DNA of 64,000 nt from Clusia tigrina. Lineage: Eukaryota > Arthropoda > Insecta > Diptera > Clusiidae. Position numbers and translations under genes: made by a program. Location: NCBI GenBank assembly GCA_920105625.2, contig OV050032.1:9671629-9735628 (forward strand), written 5' to 3'. Below the pieces are notes generated by a model, which saw only the letters and a program-made list of their open reading frames with translations, had not been told where the DNA came from and searched no databases. How positions within the stretch are numbered: position 1 is the first letter of the stretch; each line of letters starts with the position of its first letter. Positions 10,905 to 22,396 of this stretch are shown here, in pieces.

Positions 10905-11310
10905 CGATTAAATATCACAGGGAGAAACTCCAACGCCTCCAATCGAAAATTTTGAGAATGATCACCGGTGCACCATGGTACTTGAGGCAAATAGACATCC
11001 ACCGTGACCTAAATATACCCACGATCGAAAATGAAATGGTGAACACCTACAAAACCTACGCTCTTAAATTGGAAAATCACCCAAACTGCTTGGCGAGGAA
11101 CCTAGTAAAGCTTCCCTCTAAAAAGGACATATACCTTAGACCTGATTTAATGACGTCTTATTACATGCTGTGGAAACACCAAATATACGATGCAGTGGCT
11201 GAGGACATTACCTAGATATATAAATGTAGACTTGTAATCTTAGAAAAATTACTGTTAGTTTCTTAACAGAGAAAGATTCGGTAAATAAATAGATGTAAAA
11301 AAAAATCGAT
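10905..11310 (+). mobile_element. 3' end of a jockey-like non-LTR retrotransposon
   Basis: The plus-strand frame from about 10920 reads REKLQRLQSKILRMITGAPW, then IHRDLNIPTIENEM and LENHPNCLARNL. These are the landmarks at the C-terminal end of jockey-clade reverse transcriptase proteins. The frame stops at 11213-11215, and an A-rich tail (gtaaaaaaaaa) follows at about 11297, as expected for target-primed insertion. Everything upstream in the element is missing, so this is a 5'-truncated dead copy. Confidence 0.75.
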
Positions 11311-12595
11311 TAAATATCGCCAGACAATTAATATATCGCCAGACATTATACTTTCATAAAAGGTCAACAAGGAATTTTTCCATCTGACTTACAGGACATT
11401 CCCTCATATGTCATATAAAAATAATTCCATTCTTGACATCAACGACCCTAAATTCAAGAAGATATGAATTTCGAAAATTTTTATTTAATATTTTATAAGA
11501 TAATCAATAACAATAATTCCACGCGTAGTTATGTGAGAACGAAGCACTGTGCAACCGGGCACTTGCGTAGCTGGCGTTCGACCAACCCAGTGCGCTGTAA
11601 GCGTTTTTTCTCTGCTCGCCTTGATTATATGCGCCATAAAACTATTTCAATCATAAAACAGTGCGAAGCGAACGCATTGCCATTTTTTCAAGTTGATAAC
11701 TTACAAAAATATGTACGTACATGTAGTAGTATGTGCTCATAACACCAGCAACAACACAATGCACAGCAGAAACAACAACAACTACAATAAGTTTCATTCA
11801 TAGCGGCTGCTTGTTTGGCTGCAAATTATTGCATATGATTTACAAGTACGCGCATGTGAGGGGGAGGAGAAACACTTGGCACCCAACTTGCGAAAGCGCT
11901 CAGCTGTAGAAAGATTGCAGACAGACATACCACACCAGATTTACAACAACCACAACAACAACAACATTTGTATGCATTTACGGCATGTGCATAGCAGACA
12001 CCTCCCCCTCAGATGATAATATTGTAATACACACGTTTATAAGAGGCAAGAGCCCATTAAACAGGGAAATCACAAGCGAAACGCATTTGCAATTAGTTGC
12101 TAAATAGCACATGTACTACGGATATACGAGTACCCACGAGTGCAGCACATGGTCATGTGGATATGTGCTCGTATGGTGCGTACCAGCGTAGATGTACCGA
12201 CCAGTGTTCCGCAGAGAGCAGCGATGTTGAACGGTTCGGAACGTACGAATTCTTGCTTAAATCACCAAGCAAATTGATACTGCACACTGGTCACATGGAG
12301 TAAGAACAATATCGTGACCTCCAAGTATTTATGGGGCAAATGCAATACTTTTAAAACTGAAATTCACTGCAAGCCGTCAATCCAAAGAGTGAATAGAAAG
12401 CACACACACAGGTCGTATACTCTCTTAAGGGTTACAGGAGGACCCTGCAGGAGTGGTACTATACTGAAAATTAGATAATAGGTAGCTATGCAGAGAATCA
12501 AGGAATAGAGAACAGGCTCTACACAAATAGACAAAATGTAGAAACGAGTTGGTCTACTTTTGTAACAGTATCATAAACTTGATCAATGACACTTA
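11311..12595. other. Intergenic DNA, no gene seen
   Basis: CAA/ACA-rich simple sequence between 11745 and 11975. No gene or complete element recognised. Confidence 0.4.
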
Positions 12596-12599
12596 TAGC

Positions 12600-14170
12600 C
12601 ACACCGATCTTAGGACTGCTGCAGTTATCGTACCATAGTTGTTTTTATGGTGTAGCCTGCGGCTTAATTCTGATAAAACGAAGCTGTTGCTCTTTACTAG
12701 GAAATATAAGCCTCCATCCTTCAAACTTCCGAGGCGTAATGGCCAGCGCCTCTCACTATCATCCAAGGTCAAATATCTTGGTGCATCGAAGAACAAGTAC
12801 GGAAGGCCTGTATGGCTTTCTATGCTTGCAAGTCGATGTTTGGCAAAAATGATTGTCTTTTACCAAAAATTGTACTCTGGATATACAATATGGTGGCGCG
12901 GCCGATTTTAACATACGGCTCCGTGGTTTGGTGGGAAGCTCTCAGGAATGGCTACAACCTCACGAAACTACAAAGAAACCAGCGCACCGCGTGTACTGGA
13001 GTTACAGGCCTCGGGGTTGCAATCGATTATAAACTTCCTTCCGCACAAAGTTCACTAAGACTCAAAGAACCCGGAAACTCGCGGGATACCCTGTATGGTC
13101 ATAGCAACATTTTAAACAACTACCAACAGATATAGTAACCTCGGACACCGCCTTCTTCGTTCTCAAACTGGATTTTGCGAGCTGTGTAAACACAATTCTA
13201 CCAAGTAGGAATGGGTAAAGGAAGAGAGAAGTTCTCGCGAAAGGGGGTAGGCCACTTTTCACCTATGGCTCCAAGGTAGAATCTGGGGTGGGAGCAACAA
13301 TATTCTCCCAATCTTTAAATTTTCTACCTTCCTTCAAATTACCATCGCCATCTAATGTCTTTCAAGCAGAGGTCCTTACAATGTGGCAGGCATAAGGGGC
13401 GCTGAAAGGGTGCAAGCTAGCCAAAAACATATAAATTTACTCCGACAGTAGAAATAAGGATGTTATCGTCATCTTTTATCAGCTCTGAGCTGGTCGGCCT
13501 CTGCAAGTTTGGAATTTAAATCATTATCGACAAATAGTATAGTATCCCTTGTCTGGGTGCCTAGATAGAGGAACATTGAAGGTAGCGAGAGGGCCGACGA
13601 GATGGCCGACGAGATGGCCGACGAGATGGCCGACGAGAGGGCCGACGAGAGGGCCGACGAGAGGGCCGACGAGAGGGCCGACGAGAGGGCCGACGAGAGG
13701 GCCGACGAGAGGGCCGACGAGAGGGCCGACGAGAGGGCCGACGAGAGGGCCGACGAGAGGGCCGTCGAGAGGGCCGCCGTGCTAGCACGAAGAGACTCAT
13801 CGGAAACCGACCAAGTGTTTTGCTACATGGTCGTGGGCGTCCCCCCAATCATTGTTAAGGGAAATATAACCACTTCCTCCGCAAGGCTCAGGAGAGGTGG
13901 CAAAACACTGTGTCACATGCCATTTCGAGAATGATGAGGCATAATTACAGTGCAAGAAGAACGAATCATCTTCATAATTAACTAAGGCAACCTTATACAC
14001 CGTATATGGGCCATTGGACTATCGGCACCGACGCTGCAACAATTCCATTCAATGCTCATTGCAGGAGCTGCAAAGACCCACAACAAAGAGAAACAGTCAT
14101 CCACTTTCTTTGTGATTACCCAGCCCCGCTCGCTTGAGACTCAAATATTTCGGAAGTCCTTTTCTAGACG
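12600..14170 (+). mobile_element. Non-LTR retrotransposon remnant with RT end, RNase H and zinc motif
   Basis: In order on the plus strand with frameshifts: LRLNSDKTKLLLFTRKYK and VKYLGASK (end of reverse transcriptase); ARPILTYGSVVWWEALRNG and LQRNQRTACTGVTG (linker before RNase H); then FTYGSKVESGVGATIF (RNase H start); AEVLTMW; VWVPR..NIEGSERADE (third RNase H carboxylate region); a minisatellite at 13590-13769; and finally GHWTIGTDAA, HCRSCKD and HFLCDYPAP, the post-RNase H Cys/His motif. This layout fits I/LOA/R1-group non-LTR elements. In-frame stops show that it is dead. The same family appears at 24160-25575. Confidence 0.8.
13590..13769 (+). repeat. 12-bp minisatellite expanded from RNase H codons
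   Basis: Fifteen tandem 12-bp units AGGGCCGACGAG (three early units carry ATG for AGG; the last has GTC for GAC). In the retrotransposon reading frame each unit encodes RADE (MADE in three units). The array begins exactly at the conserved GNERADELA-like motif of the RNase H domain and keeps the element's reading frame on both sides. Confidence 0.95.
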
Positions 14171-14239
14171 AAGGACGTCTAAGCCCTAAAAGTATGCCAC
14201 AAACTGCATAATAAAAGTGAGCAATCCAGTTCAACGATT

Positions 14240-15000
14240 TCGCCAACAGATCCAGAACTTCTCGGAATTGTGTATTTATATACTCGGACATTATATTGAA
14301 TATGGGTGTGCGCTTTATATGATGTTGTTCCGGAATTTGGTTGTATTTTCAATTTTATTAACAATTGCGAACATTGTGAAAAGAAGTTCATCCCAGAAGA
14401 ACGTCATAAATACTTTTAGAAATATTATCAGCATAGAAAGGAAATATAGTTTAAAGGGAAATGACAATTTTCAATGTGTGTAGAATCCAGATTTTACAAA
14501 AATCCAACGAACATCCGATCCCCAGACGTAAATGGGAGCGCATGTGTTGCTCAGCTGTTTTCAATTTAACATCACAAGAAATTAACCAAATGCACATTTA
14601 CATATGTACGTGTTGTCTGGCGTTAAATGGACTCAAATTATAAATAAAAACAATAGGAAGAAAATGCATGTGATTTTCTGAATGAAAGAGATTTTCAGGT
14701 GGTGTGCCCGCTGATGCAAGCAGCCACAGTTCCTCCCATCTTGAATAACTGGCTGACTGCCTGAGTGACTGGCTGCCTGTCATAAAGATAATCAACGATC
14801 AGCTGTGCTGAGGCATATGGCAAAGATAAAGTATATATTTCAGTAGATATACCCCTGTGCATTACTCGTCAACACACCATTCCTTGCTGCATGGTTCAGT
14901 AGGCATTTGCTGCTTCCGTTTACTCTGCGGAAGCGGCAAATTGATTTATTGCATATATTACTTTATACATATGACAAACTCAAGCAAGCATACTCCCACA
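14240..15000. other. Intergenic DNA, no gene seen
   Basis: Only short frames. Nothing recognised. Confidence 0.4.
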
Positions 15001-15008
15001 CACTCCAC

Positions 15009-15040
15009 ACACACACACACACTCCACACACACACACACA

Positions 15041-15078
<38 letters not shown>
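15009..15078. repeat. (CA)n microsatellite
   Basis: About 70 bp of CA repeat broken by a few CTCCA and CTCA interruptions. Confidence 0.95.
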
Positions 15079-15079
<1 letters not shown>

Positions 15080-15348
15080 TCACACGCCCATAAGCCTACT
15101 CATGGTTTACAATAACGGTATGTCGTCTGTGCGTCTGACGAACTGATCTATGATAAATGCCATAATGAAAGCAGTTACCACACAAAAATTGCGGCTTCAC
15201 TCACATCACATCCCGCGCTCCACATTGAAGAGGTTTATTAAATACGCTCATTGTGTTTAATATAATTGAGCCCTGATTTCTCAGCGATTTGCACGAATAT
15301 ACGGATATATATCAAGTACACAATTTCGAACCTGCTGAACATATATAT

Positions 15349-15448
15349 CAGAGGTCGCCAAAGTGGTCTATATAATTATATAGAGGTCTACTTATATAGG
15401 GGTATAATTATATAGGGGTCGATGATCAAAAAAGTTTGGCGACCCATG
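15349..15448. mobile_element. 100-bp hAT-like miniature element
   Basis: The left end CAGAGGTCGCCAAAGT and the reverse-complemented right end CATGGGTCGCCAAACT form imperfect terminal inverted repeats. The interior contains short palindromic copies of TATATAATTATATAG. The flanking octamers (ATATATAT and ATATAGAC) match only partly. It abuts the element at 15457. Confidence 0.5.
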
Positions 15449-15456
15449 ATATAGAC

Positions 15457-15794
15457 CAATGCTCGTCAAACTTTTGAGTGTGACGGACCGGCTGCAGTTT
15501 TTCTATTACGTCGGGGACCAGTACCTTTTTTTATTGATTATTTTTCGTTTACGATCATCTCCTATATGTATTAAAATTTGTTTAAATGCATTTCTTTATT
15601 AGCCGGGTGTCTATATATGACCTATTACCATTTAATGATAGCAGATATTAGCGATTTTTTGTATGTATATAAAATTTGTATGTATATATAATCGTTTAAA
15701 AAATCGTTGTCCATTTCGCGAGCCCTTTGCGGACCGGCGACTTATGGCTTACGGACCGGCACCGGTCCGCGGACCACCACTTTGACGAGCACTG
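15457..15794. mobile_element. 338-bp nonautonomous hAT element
   Basis: The ends are CAATGCTCGTCAAA (left) and CAGTGCTCGTCAAA (right, reverse-complemented). Inside each end are GGACCGG words typical of hAT ends. An exact 8-bp target duplication ATATAGAC occupies 15449-15456 and 15795-15802. There is no transposase frame. Superfamily assignment to hAT rests on the 8-bp duplication and the CAGTG-like termini. Confidence 0.85.
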
Positions 15795-15802
15795 ATATAG
15801 AC

Positions 15803-17837
15803 TATACTGTTGCAGTAGTGATACTCGAGCATAGTCACAGGAACAGTAGCGACGCTGTTTTGCAACACTTGGCAGCACTGTTAAAACATCTGTTCCTGAA
15901 GTTTCTCTCAAAACTCTATTTTAACCCCTATTTATTTATCACTGATCTAAAATACATAATATCCACTGAAGGTTTATATAGAAATAGTCTGGAACTGTCG
16001 AATTCTGGGAGTTTCTTAAGAGGCAAATGAATATAGCGATATTTTGAACGAACTCTAAAGGAATTTACAAACAAAAATGAAACCTCTGGGAACACAATAT
16101 TGAATTCCTGCTGATTATGGTACTCACTCTTGTGAAACCACCATCATTGTGCCTTCTTGGTTCACCTTTACTTTATAGAAGAGTGTTTAGCGTTACAGGC
16201 TTTATATACGAGACGTTTGCTGATTACCCCCTTCCGCGTTTCCCAACTTCACCTTATCTCTGAGCTAATAAAAGGTTCAACCAAAGGCATTACAATTGTG
16301 AAATCTTTGGTTAACCTCAGTATGAACTTCCTGTGTGCACGTGCTACATACGAATGTACATATGTTTGTTTATACACTCGTGTGTATGTCTGTGTGAGTG
16401 TATAGAGCAGAAAACAGACGTCATCTGAACGCTGAGCTTTGATATTAATCATCAGAGCTGCATCATTTAAATGTTCAATTACCGTGCGCCTGTTGATCAC
16501 TCAAACGTCGCCCCATCGCTTGTTCGTGTACGCTGTTGCTGCAGTTGGACTCTTCTTGTTGTTGTTTTTGTTGCTGTTGCTGTTGACTGCTGATTTTCAG
16601 TTGCATGCTTGAATTGTTTAGCACAGTTGTTAGCTATCAAATTAGTTACGGAAGTTGCCACTCCCAACGAACGCATACACATATGAATAGAGGTGTAGAA
16701 CTCATGGACACATGTCAATATACATGCATGTATGTAAACATACTCGTATCCGTGTATGTCCATTACCATCTGTATGTGTGTTTGTGTGGCTTCGTAAGTG
16801 TGTATGAGTGTGTGTGGATTTTGACGGATGCAGTTTTGAAACTAATTTACAAACTATTTAGTCTCTCTTTCTCTTTGCCTTGCTCGTTTCCTCCTCTGGT
16901 TCTCTTGCTCTGTATCGCATGCAGCTGATTGACTCTTCACTTAATACCATCCAACTTGGCTGCTATTATGTCAAACCTGTTGTTCCTGCTGACATCCTGT
17001 CTGCCTGCACTCATACAATTTATACAAAATATAATAACAAGGTTATCACCAGGAATTAAGTAATTAACCGAAACACTTGTGCTTAAAAGATTTTCTTTTT
17101 GTTGGTTTGTTACCTCTTGCAAAGATTGCTACAGCGGCGCATATTAACAACAAAACTTTTCATTTCCTCTGCCATCCACACCAAGACGGGTCAGACAAGA
17201 TGTGCACATGCACGCTCGTAAGACCATACAATAAGAGGCGTTGCAGCAGCAAGTGGAAGATACATACATACTCGTATATAAATTGGAGGTCCAAACTTGC
17301 ATTCTATTACGGCAATCGCGTATATACATACGTTCCAGCAGTCATCACAGACAGGGAAGTGGCAAACACCAGGCACACAATACTCACATATTTTAAGATG
17401 GTAGTTCGTCTTCCAATCTCCATGCTCTCGCATGTTCAATGAAGACAACATTTCCTGCTTAATTATTCAAGCATTTGCAACTGATCAGACAGTGTGGCGC
17501 ATTGACATATCAAATGTAAAAGTCGTTTAACAAATTGTCTACCTCCATTTTACCTATGTCTGCGATACCCTGGTCCATAAAAGAGCACACATATCGAATA
17601 TACCCAACCAGTAATTTCTTACCAACATACTGTGCGATTGCAGTGTTTTGAATATGCCGCTACGACACCGTTTACTGCTACGCTTCAATACGCCACCTGA
17701 GTTACTCGCATACAGAAAAAGAAAATTGGCAGCTCTGGCAGCACACTTTCTGACAATGTTGATTTTTTCATTCTTATTCAATAAACAAACGTTAAGAAAG
17801 CCAAATTTTGGCAGCTCTATTCCAAGCTGCTTATTCA
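15803..17837. other. Intergenic DNA, no gene seen
   Basis: Contains GT- and CA-rich stretches near 16340-16830 and recurrent CATACTCGTAT words. Frames on both strands are short and mutually overlapping. No gene recognised. Confidence 0.4.
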
Positions 17838-17839
17838 TA

Positions 17840-19087
17840 CGAGGGTGGGTCAATAAGTACCTGAAAATTACAACCTCAAATCCAACATTTTGCCTGTCAA
17901 GAAGCCTCTTTCCAAAGAATACACCCTAACTTTCTGACTGATCTGTCTAATAGCTTTGTTGTGACAGCCATTTGAAACAGACGCCCAAGAGCATTATCGT
18001 AACTATGGAAAAAAGTAAATTTCGTGTCATTAAACTCTATTTTTTGCGCGAAAAAACCATCACGCAAACCACAAAAGCTTGAAAAGTCTTATGGGACCAT
18101 CTGCACCATCGATTGGAACCATCCATCACTGGTTTACTCAATTTCGGTGCGGTCGTACCAGCACAAGTGACGCCGAATGTTCTAGTCGCCCAATTGAGGT
18201 CACCAAGTCACAAGTGGTCAATGAAGTCCACGGACGATCGGCGAGTGAAGGTGATACAGGCTTATCACATGGATCAGTGATTTCAATTTTGGATAAATAT
18301 CTGGATATGAAAAAGTTAACCGCAAGATGGGTGCCGCGTTTGCTCACAATTGACCACCAACGCAATCGTTTAACAACTTCAAAGGAGTGTTTGTTGGTGC
18401 TCAATCGAAATCCGAATAAGTCTGTGCGCCGTTTGGGAACCGTGGACGAAACATGGATTCATCATAATACACCAGAGACCAAGGAACAGTCGAGACAGAG
18501 GAGTTCTCCTTGCGAATCGAAATCGAAGAAGGCCAAGGTGAGTCTGTTGTCCAACAAGGTTATGACGATAGTTTTTTGGGATACGCGCGTTGCTATTCAC
18601 ACTGATTACCTCAAACAGGGTAAAACGATCACCGGCGCATATAAGGCAGAGCTGTTGGATCGATTCGACGCCGATTTGAAACAAAAACGAACGTATTTGG
18701 CGAGGAGAAAAGTTCTCCTCCACCAGGACAACACATCGGCGCACAATTCCGCAGTCGCAATGGCAAAACTGCGTGAATTAGGTTTCAAATTTCTCCCTCA
18801 TCCAGCATATTCTCCAGATTTAGCCTCCTGCGACTACTTCCTGTTTTCAAATATGAAGAAATGGTCAGGCGGTACGAAATTTAAGTCGAATAAAGAGCTC
18901 ATCGATGAAACAAACGCCTGTTTTGTGGGCCTCAATAAATCGTTTTATTTGGAGGGCATCAAAAACTTGGAGAAACGTTGGAACAGTGTATCGAGCTGAA
19001 AGGAGATTATGTGGAAAAATAAAACTGCTTTTTTGCCCAATAGAGTGTTGCTTTTTAAATTTTCAGGAATTTATTGATCCACCCTCG
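17840..19087 (+). mobile_element. mariner element, nearly full length, inactivated
   Basis: A 1248-bp element flanked by TA (17838-17839 and 19088-19089). The left end CGAGGGTGGGTCAATAAG and the right end, reverse-complemented, CGAGGGTGGATCAATAAA form imperfect inverted repeats of about 30 bp. The plus-strand interior encodes a mariner transposase (see 18004-18999). Length and TA duplication are typical of the mariner family. Confidence 0.93.
18004..18999 (+). pseudogene. mariner transposase pseudogene
   Basis: The start ATG at 18004 opens a frame (MEKSKFRVIKLYFLREKTI) that meets an in-frame TGA at 18076. The same frame then stays open from 18079 to 18999. Visible landmarks are the HTH region (SIGTIHHWFTQFRCGRTSTS), VPRLLT before the catalytic domain, VDETWIHH (first catalytic Asp), LLHQDNTSAH (second Asp) and YSPDLASCDYF (third Asp), a DD34D-type mariner triad. 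About 25 residues between the DNA-binding domain and LDMKKLTARW appear to be missing. A frameshift near the end puts the expected terminal CIELKGDYVEK out of frame. The first stop, the deletion and the frameshift make it non-autonomous. Confidence 0.9.
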
Positions 19088-19283
19088 TACACTATAATTC
19101 ATATGTTGTCATTTAATTTTTCTGCTAAGATTTGGGGCTATATTGTTTTAAATGCCACACCCACTTCCACCTTAAATACCTAACGAATCAACTAAATCTG
19201 AAAACTGTAACGGGGACAGTACTAGATTTTGGTGTGGAACCACAGTTCACCACTACCACTGCTCCAGTGGGTGTGCCATCAGT

Positions 19284-19323
19284 CATGCCTGAAGAAGCTA
19301 TTTCATGCCTGAAGAAGCTATTT
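19284..19323. repeat. 20-bp tandem duplication
   Basis: Two adjacent copies of CATGCCTGAAGAAGCTATTT (19284-19303 and 19304-19323). A second short tandem duplication lies 55 bp away. Confidence 0.95.
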
Positions 19324-19378
19324 CTTAGCTTTATTTTAATACTCACATTTTGCACACAGTTGGTATACATATGTATAC

Positions 19379-19422
19379 CACGAGTATATAATGTACCTGT
19401 CACGAGTATATAATGTACCTGT
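19379..19422. repeat. 22-bp tandem duplication
   Basis: Two exact adjacent 22-bp copies beginning CACGAGTATATAATG (19379-19400 and 19401-19422). Confidence 0.95.
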
Positions 19423-19425
19423 CAC

Positions 19426-22228
19426 GCTTTCTTCGCGGACTTAACCGCTTGCAGAGCACTGAAATGCATGATGAAAATCGACCACAACAACAACACAAAG
19501 TGCAGAACTTGACTGTGCGAAAACGTTTTAAACCTTGGGTGAGTTAATGACATTGAATGGGGTCATAAAGGCAAAAGAATTGCTAACGACAAAGAAAAAA
19601 GAAGCACAGCGCTCCAACTGCAAGTGTCGTCGACTTATTGCACAACAATGCACACAGCGGCATGCGGGCAATGGATGGCGCATGGAGCATGCAGCATGGA
19701 GCACTCGCGCACACATGACACTGACTGGGCGATATTGACGGATGATCGGACAGACGGCTGGTCGGTTCAACGGACAGACCGCGGGCAGCGATTCTTTCAC
19801 CGAGCGCAATTGGCAGGTGTTGTTGTGTTTTCTGAGCGTACGGGGCTGTGGAGCTGCAAACGATGTGGATTGTTTTCTTTTTGGAATTTTTTTCTGTTGG
19901 CTTCTTTTTTGTTGATGCAATTTGCAATTTATTTGATTATTATGCTGCCGTTATTTGGTTTATTAAGTTGCAAAATCACTTCAGTGCAAATTGGCAGCAA
20001 TGCGGCGATGATTTTTGACTTGGTGCAGCCGACAACAACAGCAGAGGCAACAAAAAGCAAAACGGTTGATTATATGGCATTATGTTCACAGAGCTATTAG
20101 CAGCGGAATTGAGCTGAACTGAGCTGGTCTGAACGGTGTTGAGCTGTGTTGAGGGGACGCAGCGAAGCGGTACATTATGGTGAAAGTGTTAATAGCTGAG
20201 ATTTGAAAATGTGTTATACTTTGGAGGCTATGAGAGAGCTGCATGCAGATATGTGAGCAAGAGCACACAAGTTTGTGGGCACTCTGGCTAGCAAAGTAAG
20301 TGATCCATTAACGGCTGATCCAAGTTCCTCCCAGTAGAAAATGTCACCAATGTAAGTATACGAAAAGCTGCCATTCTTTGATTACCTTCTCGGTTATGGA
20401 ATACCTGGCGTGAAAGATAAGGACTGAAAAGTTGGCTGGAAATGCCCGCGCGGTATTCTTCCTTTTTTCCTTTCTAAGCGCTCTTAATGTGTGAAAGCAC
20501 TGATTGTCAATTTTAGCAATTCCCAAAAGTCGATTTTTTAACTGAATTTTTAACACACTGAAACGAACTCCAATTTGATTTCAAAGTGTGATAAATTGTC
20601 CACACACATGCATACGACTGCGTATCGCATTCGCGGCTACTGATCAATATCTCAGTTAATTCGCAGAAAATTCTTACACGCAAGCGTGAACCGCAACATG
20701 CTTATATGCCATAACAACAAAAGCAACCACAAACAATTCAAAAGCTAACTAGCAGACATGCCCAGGGAAAATTTTGCGCACACACAACTAACTTAAATGC
20801 AGCCAACTCTGGCTATTATCATGCAAACGGTCGATAAGAATCGCGGGGACAGACCCAAGCACACGATCGCCATGCAAAGATTAGCGCAACAATCTTAAAG
20901 AGATCGTTCTCAAGGGTTTCCACACACGGTGCGTGCGGCAACTACTCACACACTGTGCGTGCGAGCTCATACTCACACACACGCGCGCACATATGTACAC
21001 ACAAAATCCTTATTTTATTTCCTTTCGGCGACAAGTGACCGCGCGAGCCTTTCATGAACTGAAATCAATATGGGTGCTCCATATAAAGGCAATACACAGC
21101 AACAGCATCCGCCACTCCCATCACGCAGCCACCACAAAAACGCGATTTTGTAGCAGATATGCCTGTGCAGTCGCGATAGTGATGTCTGAAAATTGACTCA
21201 GTACTCGTCGCTCTCTTCAAATAACTGAGTGACGAGTACTGCTCTTTGATAGGATTCGTTACACATGAATCAGCTGACTTCTTTACGTTGAGACATCAAC
21301 AAAAAATGTGTTTCTCTTCTTTGTTGTCGATGAGAGGAGATGAGTTTACATCTTCGGTAATCACCCAACAAATTAGTAATTATCGCATATATCAATACTG
21401 TAATTATCGTATATACTAGTGATGCCAATTCTGACAAATGCGAGGAATTCATGTTATGTTTGTCTCATTCTCAAAATAAGATACAACGAATTATTTCTGT
21501 CTCTTCTTTGGTCTGATTATTTGTTACTGTATTTATGCTCTCTGTGAATGTAGTTTTGAGATTTTCTGGCGAGTTTCTGCTTACAAGTTACGTAAGTGAA
21601 TGTTCTAATTTTTCTAACGTTTGCGAAGGTGGACGTCAACAGCTTAGGGATCCATTATCCGAGACTTCTTTAACTTTTTCACTGGAACTATTCTTTCGGT
21701 GGCGGATTTCAAGCACCCAGCGCCCAACCCTAAGCTATGGAGTTTTCTTTTAAGTGGTGGGTGGTATCCCACGACGGGGTATGAACGCTTCCGTTGGTAT
21801 AGAACTCCTCCGCTACCGAAGCCCCACCTGACCTTGCACACTATGGTGAACGCTTAAACCGAATATGTCAGAGTGGCCTCACCAAAACTCCCTCTCTCGT
21901 TGGCCCTATCCTAAGATCCAGCATGGATTGGGTACCACATCTTCACTTAGGTGGCTCAGGTTGTCCAAGGTTCACCGCATGGAGGTGAGAGTAGGAAGAT
22001 TTAAGGGCCAAGAGCTGGAACCCTAACGTGATCATGTCCACTCTTTGCAACCCTGATGATGATGATGATGATGATGATGAAGCATATTTAATTATACTCA
22101 TATTATATATATTATTTCCATTATAGTCCATAGTAAACCTATTTACGCTGATACAGAAGATCCTTAAAATGGATTTTGTATGGATACGATCGTATTTTGG
22201 AATGATTTGCTAATTTTTATTAATTGTA
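19426..22228. other. Intergenic DNA, no gene seen
   Basis: Moderately GC-balanced intergenic sequence. The 158-codon plus-strand frame at 19624-20100 and the overlapping minus frames have biased, non-family-like composition and lie opposite one another; I do not support either. A (GAT)n tract is listed separately. Confidence 0.4.
22054..22081. repeat. (GAT)n microsatellite
   Basis: About nine TGA/GAT units. Confidence 0.9.
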
Positions 22229-22396
22229 ATCTTTGCAAGGAGTTTGGGGGAATGAGTACTGCCAACTAAGGCAATCGACTCCAAGAGAAAAAGATTCAGA
22301 AAGAAACATTTTTGCCACCTTGCCCGGTGCAGTATTGGGAACCGCGGCCCCCGACACTCAGTCTAGCATTCTTACAACTAGACCACAAAGGCTGGC
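22229..22396 (-). mobile_element. tRNA-derived SINE, copy 2
   Basis: On the minus strand the head reads GCCTTTGTGGTCTAGTTGTA. It contains TGGTCTAGTTG (22375-22385), which fits the polymerase III A box. The B box position (GCGGTTCCCAATAC) is mutated. The body, with TTTCTTTCTGAATC, GGAGTCGATTGCC and GTACTCATTCC, matches copy 1 at 9537-9660. Copies 1 and 2 together define a head with A and B boxes plus an unrelated body of about 100 bp. Confidence 0.75.

Noticed and set aside
19528..20100. Overlapping frames of 114-158 codons on both strands
   Set aside because: Mutually overlapping, biased composition, no domain, no splice or polyadenylation support.
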